Below, piece by piece: positions 8,638 to 16,095 of a stretch of 64,000 bases of DNA. Both the position numbers and the translations under genes were made by a program. Origin of the DNA: Chryseobacterium gleum (GTDB lineage: Bacteria; Bacteroidota; Bacteroidia; Flavobacteriales; Weeksellaceae). Position 1 is the first letter of the stretch. Each line of letters opens with the position of its first letter. The notes below the pieces were generated by a model. That model saw nothing but the letters and a program-made list of their open reading frames with translations, was not told where the DNA came from and did no database searches. The stretch is from assembly GCF_900636535.1 (NCBI RefSeq), contig NZ_LR134289.1, forward strand, positions 2,356,001-2,420,000, read 5' to 3'.

Positions 8638-9195
8638 TTAAATGTTGGAAATTTCTTGTGGTTCTTGTGGCTCGGAAAAAAGACTTGGAGCAAGATGGAC
8701 TTCATATTGTTCCTGCTTTTTCCTGATGTTATCTGCCTTATCGGGATAATCTGAAATTTTAGGTAGAGCAGACCACGCATCTTTATATTTGCCCTCCTTT
8801 TCAAATTGCACTGCCTTTTGTAAGGATTCAGTAAATTTTTTATCCTTTGTTTCCTTTTCTTTTTTCTCCTTATCACTTTTCTCCTTTTCCATTGCAGATT
8901 TCTTCTTGGCTTCTTCCATCTGTTTCATAAAGCTTTCCATATTTACCATTAAACCCGAAGCAGTCTGTAATGGTGTGCCTACCGTTTCAAAGAATCCGTT
9001 ATCAAGCTCTTCTGCTGTTCCCTTTAAATTAACAGGTGGAATCAATTTTCTTGCTTCGTCTCCACACTGCTCATTATTGAGCAATATGGATAGAACAAAG
9101 CCATTTTCTTCTGTTGGTCGAAGTATCAACTGCAAGTCACCTTTTAAATTAAGTTTGGCGAGTTGTCTAAAAAAATTGGTCTGCATAGCTTTCAA
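8638..9195 (-). CDS. PRTRC system protein E
   Basis: A protein of 185 residues. Residues 1-75 (beginning MKAMQTNFFRQLAKLNLKGD) match the PRTRC protein E N-terminal domain, including LVLRPTEENG-like and LIPPVNLKGTAEELD segments. Residues of about 88-125 are a highly charged Lys/Glu coiled coil, and the tail ends with a short helical repeat and an acidic, Pro-rich end. Its start abuts the stop of the preceding gene with no gap, so they are translated together. Role unknown; no catalytic motif. The family name is recognised from its N-terminal pattern and its context. Confidence 0.75.
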   Translation of the reverse strand: MKAMQTNFFRQLAKLNLKGDLQLILRPTEENGFVLSILLNNEQCGDEARKLIPPVNLKGTAEELDNGFFETVGTPLQTASGLMVNMESFMKQMEEAKKKSAMEKEKSDKEKKEKETKDKKFTESLQKAVQFEKEGKYKDAWSALPKISDYPDKADNIRKKQEQYEVHLAPSLFSEPQEPQEISNI

Positions 9196-9633
9196 TTAAG
9201 TTGTCTGTGTTAATTCGTTCAGAGAAAATTGGAGAGTCCAATATTCAGTACCCAAATGCTTTTCAAAAGCATTATAAATGGCAGTACCATCAGTAAAAAC
9301 CTGCATCTGATAACAGTTTAATACAAAATCCAATGGTTTCAATTGACTGATTTCTTCTTCATTAGTTTCCACGAAAAACATATCATTGTTTTGAAACCAA
9401 TCTTTAATTTCAGAGAAGCTTTCATCCGTAAACCTAAAAAAATCAACTGCTTCATCTTTATAATTAAGCCATTTGAAAAAAGTATCATTTTCAAAAGGTT
9501 TTACAGAGTCCAATCTTTCAGTACATAATTCTCTCCATTGTTCAGTAGTATGAATGATTGCAAAATCACTAAATTCATTTGAATCGATGGATTTGATAAA
9601 AAGATAATCTGTAGGAATTTTTGATATTTTCAT
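9196..9633 (-). CDS. Unknown protein between SSB and PRTRC E
   Basis: A soluble acidic protein of 145 residues, not recognised. It has several aromatic-rich segments (FFKWLNYKDEAVDFFRF, QMQVFTDGTAIYNAFEKH) and no signal peptide, membrane segment or metal motif. It lies 15 bases after ssb and directly abuts protein E, so it belongs to the PRTRC operon. Its length and composition are compatible with a small regulatory or adaptor protein. Confidence 0.7.
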   Translation of the reverse strand: MKISKIPTDYLFIKSIDSNEFSDFAIIHTTEQWRELCTERLDSVKPFENDTFFKWLNYKDEAVDFFRFTDESFSEIKDWFQNNDMFFVETNEEEISQLKPLDFVLNCYQMQVFTDGTAIYNAFEKHLGTEYWTLQFSLNELTQTT

Positions 9634-9648
9634 TGTTTAAATTTTAAA

Positions 9649-10050
9649 TTAAAATGGTAAATCATCATCCTTATCTCCGACTAAAGCACTTGCTGTTTGT
9701 GGTTTGGCTTCGATGGTTGAATTAGTATTAACATCCGCCTTACCTCCTCCTCCGTGAACTTTAATAAATGATGTGAGAAAATTTAGACCCGAACGAATCT
9801 CTCCATCTTTTCCTATCCAAGCACTTGCACTTGGTTTTCCTGTCAGCTCTACCAAAGTACCTTTGGTAAGAATTTTAGCTACATTAGAACTAATCCAGTA
9901 TGAACAGTTATAAAATGTGGTCTGTTCTACTCTATCTCCTTGTTTATTTTTAAAGCTATCATTTATAGCTACTGAAAAATTAACAACTTGTCTGTCATTT
10001 GCTAATGCGTTAACTTCCGCATTCTTTGTAATTCTGCCTACGATGTTCAT
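9649..10050 (-). CDS. ssb: Single-stranded DNA-binding protein
   Basis: A 133-residue SSB of the bacterial OB-fold family: it starts with MNIVGRITKNAEVNAL and continues through FSVAINDSFKNKQG and FYNCSYWIS, ending with the acidic tip DDDLPF that recruits replication and repair proteins in this family. It is first in the PRTRC operon and is probably the element's own SSB, supporting plasmid replication or transfer. An overlapping ORF (10010-10204) on the same strand is not supported. Confidence 0.9.
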   Translation of the reverse strand: MNIVGRITKNAEVNALANDRQVVNFSVAINDSFKNKQGDRVEQTTFYNCSYWISSNVAKILTKGTLVELTGKPSASAWIGKDGEIRSGLNFLTSFIKVHGGGGKADVNTNSTIEAKPQTASALVGDKDDDLPF

Positions 10051-10418
10051 AATAATTGAATTTAAATTGTTTAAAATTATTTTCGTTTTCTAAAAATTTC
10101 TTGAGTGAATTGATTTGGTATCGAGGACACTCGGTTTTCTCTATTGTTTTTCCTAATTGGAAATGATTATTTATATATTTTTTTGATATTTCCGAAGATG
10201 TCAAAGAGCATAAGTTGAATTGATTTGTATAACTGAGGTTCCGGTTTTTCTTTGCTTATGACCATAGAAAAAGAGCAGGCGCATAAAACCCAAGGAAAAA
10301 GAGTCACTAATTATATTTATTTTCAGGGCTTGAAATATTTTTGTCCGAAGGATTTAGGAGTTTCTGACAAATTATCGGAACTGGTGTAGAAAATTTTTTA
10401 GATACCCAAAAAGATTTT

Positions 10419-10447
10419 TTTGTGAGAAAGCCTCTTTTCTACATTTG
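10419..10447 (+). promoter_or_regulatory. Promoter copy B of the duplicated module
   Basis: TTTG at 10419-10422, 17 bases, then TACATTTG at 10440-10447. It shares 20 identical bases (10404-10423) and an upstream GGATTTAGGAGT box (10350) with promoter copy A at the window start. It points toward the iterons, with no gene for almost 800 bases. Confidence 0.55.
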
Positions 10448-10718
10448 CAATTGTAAAAACAAAAACACAGTTATTAAATCAACTTATCAATTTACACTGG
10501 TGAATAATATCAAACTAATTGCAATACATATTGTTTACAATCGGTTTATTTGTAAAGATGTAAAGACATAATTTTTGTACTAAAAGATTATATTTTTTCT
10601 TTAAAAGCAAAAGCTTAAATTCCTTTTAGAGAAAAAAGAACTTTTATATATTTTTAGAAATACTTTTACTGTACTCCACTATTATCCTGCAGCAGCTGTT
10701 TGAGAGGATTTTAAGAAT

Positions 10719-10991
10719 GAGTGTGTTTCCGAAAGATAGATGATCGCTTTTCCGAAAAAGAGATCAGTGCTTTTCCGAACATCAATCAAAATACGAATGA
10801 GTGCGTTTCCGAATTTTTCAATCCAACATTCAGTATTTATCCACAATTATCAAAATTTCGACAATGTAAAGAGTTCGTTTCCGAATCTAATAGTATAAAA
10901 GAGATAATTTTCGTCCGACTAGTTGGGTTTAGGAGCGCTTTTCCGAAATATCCAGAGTGCTTTTCCGAAATAAAATGAGCGCCTTTCCGAA
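10719..10991 (+). other. Iteron-type replication origin (oriV)
   Basis: Eight direct repeats, consensus GAGTGCTTTTCCGAA, start at 10719, 10742, 10765, 10799, 10871, 10933, 10955 and 10977. Two sets of three are spaced 22-23 bases apart, about two helical turns, which suits a Rep protein binding one DNA face. A perfect DnaA box, TTATCCACA, lies at 10837-10845 between the sets. An AT-rich stretch at about 10560-10680 could be the unwinding region. Together with the Rep-like gene at 14095-15189, this is strong evidence for a theta-type plasmid origin. Confidence 0.8.
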
Positions 10992-11232
10992 TTGAAGAAT
11001 TTGCTTAAACCGATTATACTTTTAAATGACATAGTCATAGGCGACAAAATAAACTCAATGGTCACATATGTTCAATTCTTAATCATAGATCGCCTTGAAT
11101 AAAACTTTTGAATATTCAATTATGACTTTTTACAATCATAAAAGTTCACTCCGCCATTTATAACAATTAGTTTAATAGCAGTAATACGGTTAAATATGAA
11201 TTTTGTAAAATAATTTAACAAAAGAATTACTG

Positions 11233-12024
11233 ATGAAAAACAACTTTTTTATGCTGCTTTGTTTCTGTGTTAATTCATTTCTGTTTTCTCAGGTAGGAAT
11301 CAACACCTCATCTCCTGAGACTACTTTTGAAGTTGTAGGAAAAGCAGAAGACATCAATCATTATGATGGAATTCTCCCCCCACGCATTACGGGAGATCAG
11401 TTGCAGAAAAAAACATACAATTATTCAAAGAAAGGTGCTGTTATATTTGTCACCACTGCACCATCAAACTTATCAGGTCAGGTAGCTGATATTACAGAGC
11501 CAGGGCTATATTACTTTAGCGGATATTCGTGGAAATCTATATCCAATCAAAAGGAACCAATAGAATATAGAATTATTCTGTCATTTGATAACAGCAATGA
11601 TGATGTTCTGACAGAATCATCAAAGTGGTCTGAGCCTCTTAATCTTTCGTCTGACAAAAATGTTTACTTAACATCCTCAAAACATTATTCGATAGGAACA
11701 AAAAAATATGGAGGCTTTAAAGGCTCGGTAACTTTAAGGAAATTAGAAGGGATAGTGAATATAAAATTTGAAATTAGCAGAGCATCTGATGCACCTAATG
11801 TTTTAGATGATGTTTTATTTGATATTTCGGGAATATGCAACGAAATCGGATACTTTCCTAAAGATATAGTTTTTATGCAAAATGAAAATTCAACTTATGT
11901 AATTCCGGTACTGCTTCAAAATAATACCATATATATTATTGCAGGAAACTTAAATATGATAAACTCAAACGCCACTGGTGAAGTGCAAGGCTACTCAAAT
12001 TGGATCAAACCTCACTCCAAATAG
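11233..12024 (+). CDS. Secreted protein, paralogue 1
   Basis: A protein of 263 residues with a signal peptide (MKNNFFMLLCFCVNSFLFSQ) and an N-terminal module shared with the next gene: VGINT-SPE-TFEVVGK, then DGILPPRITGDQL, KKGAVIF and a PGLYYFSGYSWKSI strand. This module is common in Chryseobacterium exported proteins, where it precedes variable C-terminal parts. Here residues of about 105-263 look like a beta-sandwich and lack any motif I know. No sorting domain is present at the C-terminus. It lies 54 bases before its paralogue and probably shares its transcript. Role unknown; surface or structural function is inferred. Confidence 0.75.
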   Translation: MKNNFFMLLCFCVNSFLFSQVGINTSSPETTFEVVGKAEDINHYDGILPPRITGDQLQKKTYNYSKKGAVIFVTTAPSNLSGQVADITEPGLYYFSGYSWKSISNQKEPIEYRIILSFDNSNDDVLTESSKWSEPLNLSSDKNVYLTSSKHYSIGTKKYGGFKGSVTLRKLEGIVNIKFEISRASDAPNVLDDVLFDISGICNEIGYFPKDIVFMQNENSTYVIPVLLQNNTIYIIAGNLNMINSNATGEVQGYSNWIKPHSK

Positions 12025-12078
12025 CTATACCACAAAAGTAGATTCTAAAAACATAGTGAACTATAATCAAATAACAAA

Positions 12079-13173
12079 ATGAAAAACAACTTTCTAAAAC
12101 TATTTTTTTTATTGATAAGTGCCAACTTTTTCTCACAAGTCGGTATCAATACTCAAACGCCTAAAGCTACCTTAGAAGTAGTAGGCAAACCAGATGATGC
12201 CAATCATTTCGATGGGATCATTCTACCAAGAATTAGTGGAGATCAATTGGCAACAAAAACTTACACTACAGCACAGAAGGGAGCAATAGTTTTCGTTCTA
12301 TCACCTGCCACCAATTTATCAGGGCAATCTGTTCATCTTGAAAAGTCAGGTCTATATTATTTCGACGGTCAAAAATGGGTTCCATTACTTCAAAGTGATC
12401 CATTGGAAGTTGTCTCTCAAACAGGTAATACTTCCACGCTGGAACTTATTGTAAAAAATAATCTGAAGCTTGATTTTGATCAAAAAGAAAATTATATCAT
12501 CGGTAAATCTAGAAGCACTATCGCCGGTGAATACAACTCAATTTTTGCAACGGACTCAAACATAACTTCCGGAAAAGGGAATTCGGCCAGTGCCTATGCA
12601 ATGTCTCAAGGAGAAATTACTGGAAAACTAAATTATGGAGCGGGGGTATCAGCACTAAATGGTATTATTAATGGAACAATTTCCGGAAACAGGAATATTG
12701 GAATCGGTGCAGGAGCAATGTCATATATCACATCAGGCAATGATAATATTTCTATAGGATATCTGTCGGGTACAGGCAATAGAACTGGATCTAATAATGT
12801 TTTTATTGGTGTCGGTGCAGGAAGCCCCGCATCTGGAAATAGAAGTATTAGTAATAAGCTGGCAATTCATTCAACACCAGTAACCACCAGTTCAACAAAT
12901 TTTTGGGATAGCATTACAAACAATTATACAGACTATAAGTTTGCGCTAATCTCTGGAGATTTTTCTGAAAGATGGCTCAATATCAATGGAAAACTGAGTG
13001 TTACACCTTCACAAATGCCCGATGCAGACGGAGATCCAGCTTACACCAAAAAAGTTGTAGCCAAAGCGGATGGCAGCTTTGGTTTTGCAACTGAAGTAAT
13101 TCCTATTCCCCCATCAAATGGAACCTTTATATTAAAAAGTGTGAACGGAGTGCCAGGATGGGTTACTCAATAA
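12079..13173 (+). CDS. Secreted protein, paralogue 2, with adhesin-head-like repeats
   Basis: A 364-residue protein with a signal peptide and the same N-terminal module as the gene before it (VGINTQTPKATLEVVGK, DGIILPRISGDQL, GLYYFDGQKWVPL). Residues of about 150-260 carry short G-N-x-N-I-x-I-G repeats (GNRNIGIGAGAM, GNDNISIGYLSG, GSNNVFIGVGAG), as in trimeric adhesin heads and phage tail fibres, which form left-handed beta-rolls. The final 60 residues (ADGDPAYTKKVVAKADGSFG) look like a stem or trimerisation region. A surface fibre is the likely guess. It ends at a strong hairpin terminator. Confidence 0.75.
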   Translation: MKNNFLKLFFLLISANFFSQVGINTQTPKATLEVVGKPDDANHFDGIILPRISGDQLATKTYTTAQKGAIVFVLSPATNLSGQSVHLEKSGLYYFDGQKWVPLLQSDPLEVVSQTGNTSTLELIVKNNLKLDFDQKENYIIGKSRSTIAGEYNSIFATDSNITSGKGNSASAYAMSQGEITGKLNYGAGVSALNGIINGTISGNRNIGIGAGAMSYITSGNDNISIGYLSGTGNRTGSNNVFIGVGAGSPASGNRSISNKLAIHSTPVTTSSTNFWDSITNNYTDYKFALISGDFSERWLNINGKLSVTPSQMPDADGDPAYTKKVVAKADGSFGFATEVIPIPPSNGTFILKSVNGVPGWVTQ

Positions 13174-13189
13174 GATTAATTTCAAAATG

Positions 13190-13215
13190 AAACCGCTACT
13201 ATTAAGTAGCGGTTT
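13190..13215. terminator. Bidirectional terminator
   Basis: AAACCGCTACT at 13190-13200 pairs perfectly with 13205-13215 across an ATTA loop; a T-run follows. It separates the secreted-protein gene from the convergent replication operon. Confidence 0.85.
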
Positions 13216-13235
13216 TGTCTTTACTGAAAACATCA

Positions 13236-14072
13236 TCACCTTATCAGCCACTGATTCAAATCTTTATAATGTTGGTACATCCAGGAAAAATCTTCAACAT
13301 TTTTATAGCTGTTGCGGATCTGCTCTACGACAGTTTTTCCCGTTTTATCATTATCAAGAAATAGAGATATTTTTTTGTATTTCTTTAGTATTTTATCTCC
13401 CGCTAAGAGCATCGATGTTGAATTAAAGACTAAATAATCTGCATCTGAAGAAAATTTATCATCTTCTATCGTTTTATATGACAAATAATCAAAAAAGCCC
13501 TCAAATACAACAATTTCATTATTTTGCTGATTTCCCTTCTTTATTAACGTCACATCTTTTGGTCCGAGGCAGATTTTAGAATATTTATTACGGACTTCAA
13601 TACCTCCTGAATTATTAAAAAAAGCAATCGCAAAATAATATTTATCTTCTATTTTGTAATGGATCTCTTTGATAAGACTTTTACAATTCAAAACTCCCCT
13701 TGACTTAAGATACTCTAGCAACGCAGGATGCTCGACATCGATTGTTTTTAAAACATTATAAGTAAAGCCATCATTTGTTTCAACCACATTATCTATTGTA
13801 GGCGAAAAATCAAGCTTATTTAAATATTCAAGCGCTGTTGAAACATTACATTTATTAATAGCTTGAACTATTGATATAACATCATATATTTTACCTGTTC
13901 CAAAATCAAAAGCTGTATTCTTAATGAAATCTACAGACAGGCTGGCTGTTTTCTCTTGTCTATCTAATGCAAAATAAAATGCTGTTCTTTTGTTTTCTTT
14001 TACAGGGAATAGACCATAGGATTCCATAACCGTCCTGATACTGACGTTTTGTTTTATTTGCTCACAATTCAT
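13236..14072 (-). CDS. Toprim-domain primase-like protein
   Basis: A 278-residue protein with the layout of a small plasmid or phage primase without a complete zinc finger: an N-terminal CHC2-like region (VRTVMESYG..., FDFGTGKIYDVISIVQ), a middle part (YFAIAFFNNSGGIEVRNKYSK) and a Toprim domain with VVFEGFFDYLS (the acidic Glu of motif 1) and FLDNDKTG (the DxD-type motif). CHC2 cysteines are not seen, so zinc-mediated template binding may be lost. It lies 22 bases after the Rep-like gene in the replication operon and probably primes synthesis at the element's origin. Confidence 0.75.
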   Translation of the reverse strand: MNCEQIKQNVSIRTVMESYGLFPVKENKRTAFYFALDRQEKTASLSVDFIKNTAFDFGTGKIYDVISIVQAINKCNVSTALEYLNKLDFSPTIDNVVETNDGFTYNVLKTIDVEHPALLEYLKSRGVLNCKSLIKEIHYKIEDKYYFAIAFFNNSGGIEVRNKYSKICLGPKDVTLIKKGNQQNNEIVVFEGFFDYLSYKTIEDDKFSSDADYLVFNSTSMLLAGDKILKKYKKISLFLDNDKTGKTVVEQIRNSYKNVEDFSWMYQHYKDLNQWLIR

Positions 14073-14094
14073 TGTAAATAAAATATTAGATTAA

Positions 14095-15189
14095 TTAAAA
14101 AATGACGGGATATCCATCCGGAAGAAATTTTCCCATTCTTGTGTCCCGGTAAAGTTCTATCATAAGTTGTTGTATCTCCTTTAAAAATACCTTACCACTA
14201 AAATCAGAGGATCGTAGTTTTAATTTTCTATTTTTTTTGATAAAGTAATTGTAAGATTTCTCTATCAGCTCTCTTGTCTGTAATATATTTCGATAATGAT
14301 ATGCGAACTGCAGCATTTCCTGCTCCTGCAATCTGTACCTTTTTTTAAAATAATTAATTCGATAGGTGATGAACAAGTGTTCGCTATCTATATTCAAATC
14401 TGCTTCCTGAATTTTTTCAGTGGAATATGGATGAATTGCAATGTTTTCTCCTTTGCATTTGAAATTAAATGACACTGTACTGTATTTATCGAGACTGCCC
14501 TTAACCTGTTTTAAAAATTTAAAACAAAAATCATTTGCTGTTCGATAATTTAAGTCAAACTTCGAATTAAATGTTGACAGTTTCAATACAGTGCCAGTTG
14601 ATGGAAGTTTAGCCAGCCAAATTGCAAATATGATATGTTTATTATTTTTAATATTATACACCAACTGATAAAGCATATAATTATATTCCGGTATTACAAT
14701 TAATTTCTTCAGCCAATAACTGCTGATAAGAAAAGATGTGTAGCCTCTTTCATCGTAGGTTGGTGTTGATATAAGTCCTGCAAAAGTTTTGATTTCCTTA
14801 CCTTTTCTATTCTGGGACTTATACCATCCCATCTTAAATTTTGCTAAAAACTCATAGGCATTAATTACCTGCTTTGTTGAGCCACTGGGAGAAATTTTGC
14901 TATTCTTAATTTTAAGCAGGGCGAAAGTATTATTTTCAGTCTCAAAATCATCATCGAACAAAGAGAGTTGCTTCGGACGATCTTCAGGTCTGAATTGTTC
15001 ATTACTTATAATAGAGATTATATTAAATATAACCCTTAGCGCATTGATGGGAATGTTGGCGGCTTGACTATTTTCATCAAAGATAAAATCATCAACAAAA
15101 TGGTTGCCTATTCTTATACTCTCAGGAATTCTTTCATTTTTAAATTCCTTGCGAATGATTTTCTGACTGCTATCTTGTAACGACATCAT
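14095..15189 (-). CDS. Replication initiator-like protein (Rep)
   Basis: A 364-residue protein that resembles Rep_3/RepB-type plasmid initiators: a first winged-helix region (INALRVIFNIISIISNE; INAYEFLAKFKMGWYKS) followed by a second (IIFAIWLAKLP, LKLSTFNSKFDLNYRTANDFCFKFLKQVKGSLD), with basic patches in the C-terminal quarter. I cannot name the exact family. Its position in an operon with a Toprim primase, and the presence of iterons and a DnaA box 3 kb away, support the initiator role. The start overlaps the end of the DUF3853 gene by 20 bases, suggesting coupled translation. Confidence 0.6.
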   Translation of the reverse strand: MMSLQDSSQKIIRKEFKNERIPESIRIGNHFVDDFIFDENSQAANIPINALRVIFNIISIISNEQFRPEDRPKQLSLFDDDFETENNTFALLKIKNSKISPSGSTKQVINAYEFLAKFKMGWYKSQNRKGKEIKTFAGLISTPTYDERGYTSFLISSYWLKKLIVIPEYNYMLYQLVYNIKNNKHIIFAIWLAKLPSTGTVLKLSTFNSKFDLNYRTANDFCFKFLKQVKGSLDKYSTVSFNFKCKGENIAIHPYSTEKIQEADLNIDSEHLFITYRINYFKKRYRLQEQEMLQFAYHYRNILQTRELIEKSYNYFIKKNRKLKLRSSDFSGKVFLKEIQQLMIELYRDTRMGKFLPDGYPVIF

Positions 15190-15535
15190 CTTTTTCTTTA
15201 TTGCAGTTTATTAGTTCATATTCATTGTTAATTAGAACTAAAGCTCTCTCAACGTCCAGGACAATTTTTCGCCCCTCCTGAGTGATCGCATCTTTAATTT
15301 TACCGCTCTTTTTTAATCTCATAGCAGATGAAATACTGCAATTAAATAACTTGGCTATACCTTTAAGACCATACACATACTTTTCATCAATTATTTTATT
15401 TTGCTGCAAGGATCTCTTTGTACGATTTGTTATATAAATATTTTCATATTTAAATAAACTTACTAATTCCTCCCCGGTCATTTGCCAAATAAGCTTTTGC
15501 TTTAGTTTATTAATTTCGTTAGACATCGATCGCAT
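15170..15535 (-). CDS. DUF3853 family protein
   Basis: A protein of 121 residues with the DUF3853 pattern: MTGEELVSLF near the start, then YGLKGIAKLFNCSISSAMRLKKSGKIKDAI, a helix-turn-helix of excisionase type, and RKIVLDVERAL. These proteins are typical of Bacteroidota integrative elements and sit with replication or mobilisation genes. It probably binds DNA. It lies 5 bases after the HTH gene and overlaps the Rep-like gene. Confidence 0.8.
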   Translation of the reverse strand: MRSMSNEINKLKQKLIWQMTGEELVSLFKYENIYITNRTKRSLQQNKIIDEKYVYGLKGIAKLFNCSISSAMRLKKSGKIKDAITQEGRKIVLDVERALVLINNEYELINCNKEKDDVVTR

Positions 15536-15540
15536 TTTTA

Positions 15541-15891
15541 TTAGTTATGTTGTCTTCTGCGATTTTTCTTAAAATCCGCTTCACATTCCTCGGTAATTTC
15601 CTGCAAGGTCTTTTTCTTGCCTTTAGAAATCCAGTTCAGTATTTCTTCTTCAAAAAAATATAGTTTCTTACCGTTTTTGTAGCATGGGATTTTTCTTTCT
15701 CTAACAAGAGTGTAAATGGTTGGTTTCGCTTTACCGATTAAGGATGCTACTTCATCTATTCCGATTGGAATTTTTTTGAGAGGTATAACAACATCTTCTT
15801 TTGATACCAGATGCTTTATCTCAGCAAGTTCACGAATTAAGAAGGCGACTGCTTGTGGTAAATTTTCAAATGAAATATTTTGCAAATCCAT
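15541..15891 (-). CDS. HTH_17/excisionase-type DNA-binding protein
   Basis: A 116-residue protein with a MerR/excisionase-like helix-turn-helix at about 44-90 (IGIDEVASLIGKAKPTIYTLVRERKIPCYKNGKKLYFFEEEIL) and a basic C-terminal tail (KKNRRRQHN). It is first in the replication operon, just downstream of a large palindrome (15928-15968), so autoregulation of the operon is plausible. Confidence 0.8.
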   Translation of the reverse strand: MDLQNISFENLPQAVAFLIRELAEIKHLVSKEDVVIPLKKIPIGIDEVASLIGKAKPTIYTLVRERKIPCYKNGKKLYFFEEEILNWISKGKKKTLQEITEECEADFKKNRRRQHN

Positions 15892-15927
15892 AATACTTGA
15901 TTTTAATTATTATGGTGCAAATGAAAA

Positions 15928-15968
15928 AAGTGTTTTCGCTGTGTTTGAAAAACACGACGAAAACACTT
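15928..15968. promoter_or_regulatory. Near-perfect palindrome upstream of the replication operon
   Basis: Nineteen-base arms (15928-15946 and 15950-15968) starting AAGTGTTTTCG match except for two inner positions, around a 3-base centre. Further GTGTTTT copies follow to about 15982. It lies 37 bases upstream of the HTH gene start, so it is a likely operator. A weak -7 element (TTCATTTG on the minus strand) lies between it and the gene. Confidence 0.65.
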
Positions 15969-16095
15969 AAAACACTGTGTTTTTGTAATCGATATTAAGC
16001 AATAAGTTTTTACCTACTGTTGAAACTTAATTTTTATAGCTCATTCTAAACGTATTAATCAATTAAAATTTATTTACTAAGATTATTTTAAAAGA

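Larger units (their letters stand above)
10051..11232. other. Gene-free 1.2-kb region with promoter copy B and the origin
   Basis: No credible gene is seen here. It holds, from left to right, the ssb upstream region, promoter copy B (10350-10447), an AT-rich stretch (about 10560-10680), the iteron cluster with a DnaA box (10719-10991) and about 240 bases before the first secreted-protein gene. A degenerate iteron-like TTTCCGAA also lies at 10189-10196. The two short ORFs across it are explained by the repeats. Confidence 0.7.

Noticed and set aside
8607..8876. 89-residue ORF overlapping the PRTRC protein E gene
   Set aside because: It is the same DNA in another frame; PRTRC proteins E and C account for the region.
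10010..10204. 64-residue ORF overlapping the ssb start on the same strand
   Set aside because: It overlaps the conserved SSB N-terminus in another frame, has low-complexity Asn/Lys composition and resembles nothing.
10721..10978. 85-residue ORF across the iteron region
   Set aside because: Its sequence is a by-product of the repeated TTTCCGAA iterons; the DNA is explained by the origin.
10719..10991. Iterons considered as a CRISPR array
   Set aside because: Spacing is 7-8 bases between 15-base repeats within the tight groups, irregular elsewhere, with no cas genes.
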